Source: JAYZDB01 sp036338025
GTDB taxonomy: Bacteria; Planctomycetota; UBA1135; UBA2386
Direction: 5' to 3'
DNA: 9,811 nt
Assembly: GCA_036338025.1 (NCBI GenBank)
Contig: JAYZDB010000003.1
Coordinates: 1-9,811, forward strand
The notes under the pieces were generated by a model. It did not search any database. It worked only from the letters and a program-made list of their open reading frames with translations, and was not told the origin of the DNA. A program made the translations under genes and the position numbers. This document shows positions 1 through 7,500 of the stretch, piece after piece. Each line of letters begins with the position of its first letter. Position 1 is the stretch's first letter.

Positions 1-783
1 ACGCTGCGCGGCCAGATGTCTCCGGAACTGTACGCGCGGCTCGATAAGTACGTGCGCCATCATGGATCCTCGATCCGTCGCTTCAACAAGATGCGGGTGT
101 GGGCCGTCAACCTGAGCCTCGCGACTCTCGACATCGTGAAGTTGGGCTTTACTCAATCCCTCGACAACATGATCTACAAGGAGGCGCGCAGCGACGGGCT
201 GGAAGTCGGGGGCCTGGAGACCATGGATGAGCAGATAAAGGCTCTAACCGGCGGGTCCGAGTCGGACAACCTCAGGTTCCTGGAGCAGGCCCTGGACATC
301 GGCGAGGAGTACGACGCAGAGAATCGGAGTCCGCTGCGTGAAATGCTCGAGGCGTACCTCAGCGGTGAAATGGCGCAATTGGTCGCAAAACTCGAGGAAT
401 CGAATAGCCGCGACCCCGAACTCAACAAACGAATCATGAAATCGCTGCTGGATGATCGCAATGTACGGATGGCGGATCGAATGGCGGAGAAACTCACCGC
501 GCATCCAGACAAGTCGTATTTCTTCGCGGTCGGCGCCATGCATTACCCGGGTGAAATGGGTGTTCTCAAGCTGATGCGGGCCAAGGGCTACCGGATCACG
601 CGAATCAACCCACCGCCGGCTACGACATCGGCGGATCTGACGGCGCAGGTAACAGCACTCGAACAGCGCATCGAGCAGCTCACGGAAACCCTGGACCAGA
701 CCGCCACAGCAAAGGCGGCTCTCGAGGCCCGGGTTCGCAAACTCGAAGTCCAGGTACGAGCTCTCGAGAAGCGCTTGCGGTAA
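1..783 (+). CDS. TraB/GumN-family protein, C-terminal part, with coiled-coil tail (5' end outside window)
   Basis: The reading frame is open to the left edge: five sense codons precede the first ATG at 16, and the residues across it read as continuous domain. So this is the 3' part of a longer gene and the ATG at 16 is not the real start. Visible family marks, counting from the ATG, are the GLET segment (residues 67-70, followed by DEQ), the RN pair in DDRNVRMADR (148-149), and AVGAMHYPGE (171-180), which holds the second GxxH motif of the TraB/GumN/Tiki superfamily, followed by a GYRITR strand. The first GxxH motif would lie upstream. The superfamily is thought to be metal-dependent and hydrolase-like, but most bacterial members have no proven substrate. 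After a PPPATT linker, residues about 206-255 form a leucine- and charge-patterned coiled coil that ends the protein. The next gene starts 16 bp downstream on the same strand, so the two probably share a transcript. Family assignment is good; function is unknown. Confidence 0.85.
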   Translation, partial: TLRGQMSPELYARLDKYVRHHGSSIRRFNKMRVWAVNLSLATLDIVKLGFTQSLDNMIYKEARSDGLEVGGLETMDEQIKALTGGSESDNLRFLEQALDIGEEYDAENRSPLREMLEAYLSGEMAQLVAKLEESNSRDPELNKRIMKSLLDDRNVRMADRMAEKLTAHPDKSYFFAVGAMHYPGEMGVLKLMRAKGYRITRINPPPATTSADLTAQVTALEQRIEQLTETLDQTATAKAALEARVRKLEVQVRALEKRLR

Positions 784-799
784 CCGGTCAACCCGCTCG

Positions 800-2098
800 A
801 TGACCAACTCTCTGCGAGAAGCCGACCAGTCGAAACCTGGGTGGCAATCTCGTACCTGGCCGATCCTCTGGGCGATCCTCGGCGCCTACCTCATCGTGCG
901 CACCGGCATCCGCGACCGCGGCGTCATCACGGATCACCTGGAGTTCGGCAGGCGGGTCCTGAATGGCCTCGACCTCTACGCTCCGTTCGCGGGCAGCGAT
1001 TATCTGCACCCGCCCTACCCGCCCTCGTTCGGCTTGTTGACCGCGCCGTTCTCCTTGCTGCCAGAACGGCTCGCCCGCTTCGCGTGGGGCGCACTGCAGG
1101 TCGGCTGCATCTGGATCCTGGCGCTGCGAACCCGCGACCTGGTCCGCGACTACGCACCTGCGATCCTGCCAAAGCTGAACTGGCTGTTCCTGTTCGTCGC
1201 AATCCTCACCAGCCGGTACCTGCTGCGGGACACCCACGGCGGTGGCGGCAACCTGATCAACCTGGCCCTGATCCTGTCATCCCTGGAGTTCGCGCGCCAA
1301 AAGCGCGAAATGAGCGCCGGGGTCTTGCTGGGATTCTCACTGGCCACCAAGCCGGTGGCGGTGCTGATGCTGCCTCTGCTGTGGCTGTTCGGCCAACGCC
1401 GCGCCGCCGGCGTAGCACTGGTCACTGCCGCCGCCTGCATGGCTTTGGCCCTGAGCTTGTTGGGTCAGGGCATGGGACCCTTCCTGCAGTGGTTCGATGG
1501 CAGCACCGCCTATGCCTCGATGCCGGACGTATTCGCGACTCCGTCGCACGGCTTTCCCCCGTTCAGTTGGATGAACCAGTGCCTGCGTTGCGGCGTGGCG
1601 CGGTTTCTGTGCGAGGTGCCGGCGACCTTGGCGGCTGAGGTTCCCAACTTCTCCCAGGGAATGGGATTGGCGCCCGCCGCCGCCACCTGGGTGACGCGGG
1701 CACTCAGCCTGGCACTGACCGGCCTGACCTTCTTTCTGGTCTGGCGCCGGGCCGATGTGCCGGCCGCCCGGCCCTGCTGGGTAGCAGCGGTGCTGGCTCT
1801 GTCACTGCTGCTGTCTCCGATCTCCTGGAAAGCCCACCACGTGGCGCTGATCCCGGCCTTCGCGCTACTGGGCTGCCTGGCACTGGCCGGCCGTCGCTGG
1901 CCGTGGTTTTGGGCGCTGGCCTATTTCGGTTTCTGCGTCATCGGCGAACAATTCGTCGGCAAGGAATTCAAAAATCTGCAGCAGAGTTGCTACTTCACCA
2001 CCTTTGGCACCCTCGCAGCGCTGGCTCTCTGCCTGTTCCTCGGCAGCAAAGCAGCGCGCGATGCGACAGCCCTTCAATCCGAGCCGACCGGCCGCTAA
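800..2098 (+). CDS. DUF2029/GT87-type polyprenyl-phosphate-dependent membrane glycosyltransferase
   Basis: A 432-residue polytopic membrane protein with about ten hydrophobic segments. It has the layout of the GT-C fold GT87 (DUF2029) family, whose known members transfer mannose or arabinose from a polyprenyl-phosphate donor on the outer face of the inner membrane. Visible marks are an acidic residue in the first periplasmic loop (D45 in TDHLEFG), GLDLYAP (57-63), a PPYPPSFGLLTAPF loop (71-84), NLINLALI (151-158), ATKPVAVLMLP (182-192) and SPISWKAHHVALIP (339-352), all typical positions for the family. The ATG at 800 lies 16 bp after the TraB-like stop and has no clear Shine-Dalgarno, which suggests expression as part of that transcript. 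The C-terminus is a short polar tail. The sugar and acceptor cannot be told from sequence. The family call is strong, the substrate open. Confidence 0.85.
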   Translation: MTNSLREADQSKPGWQSRTWPILWAILGAYLIVRTGIRDRGVITDHLEFGRRVLNGLDLYAPFAGSDYLHPPYPPSFGLLTAPFSLLPERLARFAWGALQVGCIWILALRTRDLVRDYAPAILPKLNWLFLFVAILTSRYLLRDTHGGGGNLINLALILSSLEFARQKREMSAGVLLGFSLATKPVAVLMLPLLWLFGQRRAAGVALVTAAACMALALSLLGQGMGPFLQWFDGSTAYASMPDVFATPSHGFPPFSWMNQCLRCGVARFLCEVPATLAAEVPNFSQGMGLAPAAATWVTRALSLALTGLTFFLVWRRADVPAARPCWVAAVLALSLLLSPISWKAHHVALIPAFALLGCLALAGRRWPWFWALAYFGFCVIGEQFVGKEFKNLQQSCYFTTFGTLAALALCLFLGSKAARDATALQSEPTGR

Positions 2099-2156
2099 CC
2101 TCCCGGCCCCCAACCCTCCCAAAAATCACCTCGGTCCCGAAGAACGCACAGGAATC

Positions 2157-3245
2157 ATGGGTCTCGTATGCGGCATCGTCGGTCTTCCCAATTGCGGCAA
2201 GACGACTCTTTACAGCGCCATCACCGGCACCGACCCCGCAGATCGCCAACCCCACCAGTTCAGCACGGTGGAACCGAAAAAGGCCGCTGTAGAGGTGCCG
2301 GACCACCGGCTGCAGAAGATCTCCGAGTACGTCGAAACCAAGAAGATCGTTCCCGGCCAGATGTTGGTGGTCGACATCCCGGGCCTGGTGTCGGGGGCGA
2401 GCCAGGGCGAAGGCATGGGCAACGCGTTTCTGGGCTCGATCAAGGAGAGCGAGATCCTCCTGCACGTGGTGCGCTGCTTCGAGAACGAAAACGTCATGGG
2501 CAGCGCCGATCCCGCGGAGGACACCGAGATCATCGAGATGGAGCTCCTTCAGACCGACCTCGGCACCGTCGAGCGCAACCTCGAACGGATCGCCAAGAAG
2601 GTGCGGATCGGCGACAAGGAGGCCCTGGCCCAAAAAGAGGTGTTCGAGAAAGCCCAGGCCTGTCTCCTGGAGGACAAGCCACTGCGGATGAGCGAGTTCA
2701 CCGAAGAGGAAACCGAAATCCTCAAGCCGCTCTTTCTGATGAGCATCAAGCCGGTGTTGTTCATCGCCAACGTCGGCGATGACGATGCCGCAGGCGAAAG
2801 CGACAAGGTGCAGGCCCTACAAGACTACGCCGCACGAACCAATGCCAGCGTCATGCATCTGTGCGGGGACCTCGAAGCCGAGTTCGTTCGGATGGATCCC
2901 GAGGAGCGCGAGATGTTCATGGCAGAGCTCCAATTCACCGAGTCAGGACTCACCCGCCTGATCCACGCCGCCTTCGACCTGCTCGGCCTGCAAACCTACT
3001 TCACCGCTGGCGAAATCGAAGTGCGGGCCTGGACGATCCGCAAGGGCGATACCGCCCCGATCGGTGCCGGGGTGATCCACACCGACTTTGAAAAGAAGTT
3101 CATCCGCGCGGAGATCTACTCCTACGAACACCTGATGGAGTTTCATTCGGAATCCGCGATCAAGCAGGCCGGCAAGCTACGCCTCGAGGGCAAGGACTAC
3201 GTGCTGCAGGACGGTGACATCTGCAACTTCCTGATCGGGAACTAG
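2157..3245 (+). CDS. ychF: Redox-regulated ATPase YchF (OLA1/Obg-related P-loop NTPase)
   Basis: 362 residues, close to the usual 360 or so. YchF is a cytosolic, ribosome-associated member of the Obg family that prefers ATP. The P-loop is GLPNCGKTT (9-17) and the G3 segment is DIPGLVSGASQGEGMGN (73-89). A helical insertion follows VVRCFENENV. The G4-equivalent is NVGD (205-208). A full TGS domain closes the protein (about 279-362: YFTAGEIEVRAW, GVIHTDFEKKFIRAE, LRLEGKDYVLQDGD). The start at 2157 is preferred because the protein there begins exactly at the first strand of the G domain and AGGA lies three bases upstream. The frame stays open upstream to an ATG at 2004, but that would overlap the preceding gene and add 51 unrelated residues. 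Oddities: NCGKTT replaces the commoner NVGKST, PHQF stands where NYPF is usual, and NxxD replaces the typical NxxE. The gene is 58 bp downstream of the GT87-like gene and converges on the minus-strand unit. Confidence 0.96.
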   Translation: MGLVCGIVGLPNCGKTTLYSAITGTDPADRQPHQFSTVEPKKAAVEVPDHRLQKISEYVETKKIVPGQMLVVDIPGLVSGASQGEGMGNAFLGSIKESEILLHVVRCFENENVMGSADPAEDTEIIEMELLQTDLGTVERNLERIAKKVRIGDKEALAQKEVFEKAQACLLEDKPLRMSEFTEEETEILKPLFLMSIKPVLFIANVGDDDAAGESDKVQALQDYAARTNASVMHLCGDLEAEFVRMDPEEREMFMAELQFTESGLTRLIHAAFDLLGLQTYFTAGEIEVRAWTIRKGDTAPIGAGVIHTDFEKKFIRAEIYSYEHLMEFHSESAIKQAGKLRLEGKDYVLQDGDICNFLIGN

Positions 3246-3261
3246 CGCGGATTGCTCGAGG

Positions 3262-4548
3262 TTACCTGCGCTGGAGTACCAGCATTCCCCGGTCCGTCGC
3301 GAGGACCTGCAACTTGTCCGGGAGCTGCACCGGTTGGTGATCGGACAGACCGTCGAGAACCGGCGCTGTCGTGGCACGGCGTTTTCGAAGCACCACGAAC
3401 TCTGCGCCTCGACCCGCGGCGATCAACTCCTCGGCATCGAAGTGACGTGGAGCGAGTGGACGTTGACCGACGAAGTACAAGACCCTGGTCATGTCACCGG
3501 CGACCCGCTGACCCGGTTCCATATGCTGCCTGAGATAGGCGGCAACCTGTAACTCTGCGATGCGGTTTGGGTTGATGCCGCCGGTCATCGACCAGAAGAG
3601 GTTGTGGAGGATGGCGACGCCGATCCAAAACCCGGGCTTCGGCAGACATCGGACACCGACGGCAGCCAGTGGGACAACCACGAACATCCAATCGACAAGG
3701 AACCGCCACCGCGGAACGTACAAACAGATGACGGCTACCGCCAAGACAAGGAGCCGGACCGCCGGACGTGGGCGCGTGTAGAACAAGCCGAGGATCGCGA
3801 ACACGCCCAACGCTCCATAGGCACTCAAGAAATTCGCCGGGATTTCCAGGAGATGCCATGCAGATCGTAGTGCAAAGCCCAGGGCGTCCGTATCCCCCGC
3901 CACGTTATGGGCCGCGATGAAAGCCAGCTTGGGAACCGGGTCGAATCCGTGCCCACAGGCGCCGCGCCATGCTGCCAGGACCAGTGTCATCAACCCTGCA
4001 ACGAACACAGGCATCCAGGTGCTACGCCCACGTCCGACAAACACCAACGGGATCAAGGCCGCTTCCGGGCGCACCCAAAAAGCCAGTCCGCTCATCACGC
4101 CACACCACCAGTAGCGCTGTCTGAGTCCGAACAGGAATGCGTAGCTACCGATCAGGACAAACAGCGGCTCGGTGTAGACCTCCGCACCCAGCATCGCGAG
4201 ACGAGCCGCCACGAAAGTCAGCAGTGCAGCGGATCGCTCGCTGCCCGGTGCCAGTCGCTCGCTGATCGCCGCGATTGGTAGAACCACCACGGCTCCGGCT
4301 AACGCCAACATCAGCTGACCGGCGAAGAACGGCTCCATCCCCATCGCAACCGGCAATGCGATCACCAAGGCCAACAGCGGGGAGAATACTTCACTCAGTG
4401 CTGCGGTTACCTGTCCCTCCGCGAACCGTTCCGCCATCCAGAGGTAGTTCACCCCGTCTTCGCGAGGCACCACCATCCGAGCACTCACGATCAAACGCCA
4501 GGCGAATCCCAGACCAATCAGCAGCGCAAAGAATCGGTTTCGCGTCAT
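3262..4548 (-). CDS. GT39/ArnT-like (GT-C fold) membrane glycosyltransferase
   Basis: A 428-residue polytopic inner-membrane protein with about nine or ten hydrophobic segments, then a soluble C-terminal portion (about 328-428). The layout matches PMT/ArnT-type (GT39/GT83-like) transferases, which move a sugar from a polyprenyl-phosphate donor on the periplasmic side. Visible marks are the acidic pair E30-D31 in the first loop (REDGVNYLWMAERFAEG), YTEPLF (125-130), a family-typical TEPLF loop, and WVRPEAALIP (158-167). The tail, with YLRQHMEPGQRVAGD and VLYFVGQRPLAPRHF, resembles the periplasmic end of such proteins. The ATG at 4548 overlaps the stop of the upstream large gene in an ATGA tetranucleotide and has no Shine-Dalgarno, so translation is probably coupled. 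Its stop is only 16 bp from the ychF stop on the other strand. Donor and acceptor are unknown; it could equally be an orphan GT-C enzyme of envelope glycan or lipid modification. Confidence 0.82.
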   Translation of the reverse strand: MTRNRFFALLIGLGFAWRLIVSARMVVPREDGVNYLWMAERFAEGQVTAALSEVFSPLLALVIALPVAMGMEPFFAGQLMLALAGAVVVLPIAAISERLAPGSERSAALLTFVAARLAMLGAEVYTEPLFVLIGSYAFLFGLRQRYWWCGVMSGLAFWVRPEAALIPLVFVGRGRSTWMPVFVAGLMTLVLAAWRGACGHGFDPVPKLAFIAAHNVAGDTDALGFALRSAWHLLEIPANFLSAYGALGVFAILGLFYTRPRPAVRLLVLAVAVICLYVPRWRFLVDWMFVVVPLAAVGVRCLPKPGFWIGVAILHNLFWSMTGGINPNRIAELQVAAYLRQHMEPGQRVAGDMTRVLYFVGQRPLAPRHFDAEELIAAGRGAEFVVLRKRRATTAPVLDGLSDHQPVQLPDKLQVLATDRGMLVLQRR

Positions 4549-7500
4549 GGCAGGGACTGGGCAAGCGCGGCGTCTTCACCGTCCTCCGCGTAACCACCGA
4601 GTCGGAACACAAGATCCCGGTAGTTTCGCACATCAAGCACAGACAGGCTCTGCACTGCACGCAAGGCCACCAATTCGCGACTCACTTCGCCACTTGCGCG
4701 GAAGAAGCCCTTCGCCAAAGTGAGCGCCCGCTCACGCGGCTCCACCCCGTCCGGCAAGGAGAGCCAGGCATGGACGATGTCCCGAATCTCACCTAGATCG
4801 CGCATGTATGCCCGCCTGAAGTTGCGGCGGCCGCGGGCTGAGATCGAGCGATCGCCCAAGCGTGAGTCGATCAACTCCGTCACCGGATGCTGCTTGAAGC
4901 CTCGTCGTAGCCACTGCCAAAGAGTACCGGCCCACGACCCGTGGATCCGGGTGCTGCGGTCCTCGAACTTCGGAAGTTCCCGACCTAGCCAGCGCACCGC
5001 CTGGAACAAGCTGCGAATCCCCTCACGATTGGTTACGTAGGCGATGCTGACAGCCCGCTCACCAAGTTTCTGCTCGATCTCCCCTTCGCAATCTTCGAAC
5101 ACGTCGAGATCGCGAACCAGGTCGTGTAACTGCTCGATGCGCCGACGGCTGTCAACGGCAATGGCACGTATCACCGCCCGATCACGTTCGCGCATCTGCA
5201 AGAAGTCCATGTCCCGTTCGAGTTCCGGGACGCTCTCCATGTCCAGATCGAAAGACCAGGTCGGCGGCGCACCGCAGTAGGCAGGGTCGAAGCTCGCTCG
5301 CATGTGCATAGCTTCCAGGAGACCCGGCGCCTTCATCCGGTGGATCTTGCGCAGGGCCACCCGAAAGGTCGCCGTCCCGGACTCTCGATCCAAGCCCGCA
5401 GTCTCCGGCTGCAGGATCTCCTTTACGATGTCGACCGTCTTGCCGACAACGTTTCGGATCGCCCACCACACACTGCCCAGAAACAAGAGGGGCGCCAGCA
5501 GGACTCGGCCACGGGACAGACGATTGAGGAAGAAGCGGTAGAAGTTCACCGAGCGACGGGAACGAGGCAGCTTGTCGAGGGGCCGCGTACCGAAGATCTC
5601 ACGAATCATGCAACGCCGATCGCGCTGTAGCGTCTCCAGCACCCGGTCTCCAAAAACGCGCTTGATCTGGGCATCGCGACGCTCGTTGACGGTCAGGAAG
5701 TCCATGCTGTTGAACTCGGTCGTCTGGTAGACAACACCAGCGTCCAGAGGCTCGATCTTCTCGATAATCCGACCCTCGATCTCGTCGCGGCGCTTTTGAA
5801 TCCAGGCATCCATGACCTGGATCTGTTCGGCGGTCGCAACAGCCCGCTGCTGCAGGGTCATGCAGTGCCGATTGTACTCCGTGATTCGCTTGGCCGTCTC
5901 CAGGGAGACACTCTCAGTGATAAACCGAAACCAGAGATACGGGCCGGTGAGCCTCGAACCACTGGCGAGACTCAGCTTGCGCAAGCGTTTTTCGTCGCGA
6001 CGGGAAAAACGCAGGTGATGGGTACGGATGTTCTCAAGCGAGAGGTTGGCGAGCAGTTGTTCGGTAGTCTTGATATCACTCTCGTGCAGGATCGCCCCAT
6101 CGAGAAAGTGCAGGTACAGATAGGCGACACGGTTGATGTCCTCACGCATCGAGATCGGAGTCTCGTCGATTCGCTCGGTGGCTTCTGCCGCTGGTCCAGA
6201 GCCCCGAGAACCTACCTCGATGTGCGCGGACGTGGCCTCATCGACGTGCTGGCCTAACGCCAAGGCGGCCTCCCAGGCATCCATCTCGAATCGGAACACC
6301 CGACCCGCCAGAAACACCAGGTCGGTATCACGCGTCCTGGCCTTCTCGAGTTCGAGGAGATTGATGAAGTGAGCCTCGCTGGTGCGCTTGAGATTCTCGG
6401 CCGCCTCACCGGCCAATCGCTTGAGCCAACGTCCAGCTAACAGAATCACCAGACAAACAAACCCGAGCACGATCAGAGGGGTCGCGACGAACTTCCCGAG
6501 GAAGCTGCTGATCGCGCTCGACTCGTCGACGAACATCCGCACGATCGAGAACAACGCTCCGAACATCAGCAGACGCACCGCCGGCCGTTGACTGGCCTTG
6601 ACCATGGCAGTCGCCACACGATCGAGAATCTGCGGGCCGGTGACGATTCCGTGCAAGTCCGCGAAGAACAGGATCCGGTTGCGCCACCGCTCCATCTGGT
6701 CCGCGATGCGTCGCCCGAGACTGACAACCCGTGCTTCCGGCGTGAGCCCGGGCTCCGCAGACCGGAACCAATTCACGAAGGGGATCGACCGGATGACGGG
6801 TGCATTGATGATCCGGCTCACCCGGTCAAGAGCCATCAAGTCGGAACGGCTCATGGTGATGCTCATCTCATCGGGACGCAGGGCATACAGACGCTCAATC
6901 GCCTCCTCTACCGGCACGTCGCGAGCCGTGACGGCTGCATCAGAGACCTTCGCCTGCACGATCTGACGTGTACGCAGGCGGTCTGCCAACTGCGATGATC
7001 TTTGGGTCAAGACCTCGTGAGTCTCAACCGGCACCAGGTCATCCAGCAGCACGTGCTCTCGGCGAATCGCCTGGAACAAATACCGCCTGGAGTTGTCGAG
7101 TTGGACTTCGTCGGCAACCTGGGTGCGGGGATCGAAAAACACGAAGTTCCGGTTGATCAGCCGGGAGAACCGCTCGACCAGGGCGTCGAGACCCCGGATC
7201 AGGAACAACAACAGCCGGAGAAAGCTGAAGAACGGACGCATGAACGCCAGGTATCGCGCAACGGAAATCACGCGCAGAAAACGCGCCAGGCGAACGGTCG
7301 CTACGCCGGTTCCCCCGACGAACCCCGGAGTAAAAAGCAACGCCACAGCTGGAACCGCCGGCAGAAAATCCGTGATGAAATTGCGTAGGAACCACGAAAC
7401 CCGGGAGGGCGCCATTGCCAGCTTGAACAGGAACTCAACGATGAAAAACGAACAGATCGATGCGTCGGTTACCTTGAGTATCCACAAGGTGCCGGGATCC

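Noticed and set aside
244..807. Long open frame on the minus strand opposite the TraB-like gene
   Set aside because: High-GC antisense shadow: no domain character, and the plus-strand frame carries clear family motifs.
2004..2156. 51-codon upstream extension of ychF
   Set aside because: It overlaps the end of the GT87-like gene out of frame, and YchF proteins begin at MG(L/F)xCGIVG.
3270..3283. GCTGG-AGTA-CCAGC hairpin near the ychF / GT39-like junction as a terminator
   Set aside because: Only five base pairs, inside the GT39-like coding sequence, with no T-run after it.
3907..4281. Plus-strand open frames opposite the GT39-like gene
   Set aside because: Gln/Arg/Pro-rich translations without conserved features. 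The minus strand encodes a coherent membrane protein here.
5703..5730. Candidate tyrosine-phosphatase signature (HC-x5-R) in the giant protein, suggesting a voltage-sensing phosphatase
   Set aside because: The residues HCMTLQQR (782-789 from the GTG, at about 5844-5867) match HC-x5-R only by spacing. The required glycine and the Ser/Thr after arginine are missing, and the stretch lies in a long charged helix, not a P-loop. The span listed here is only nearby sequence checked for a partner motif, and none was found.
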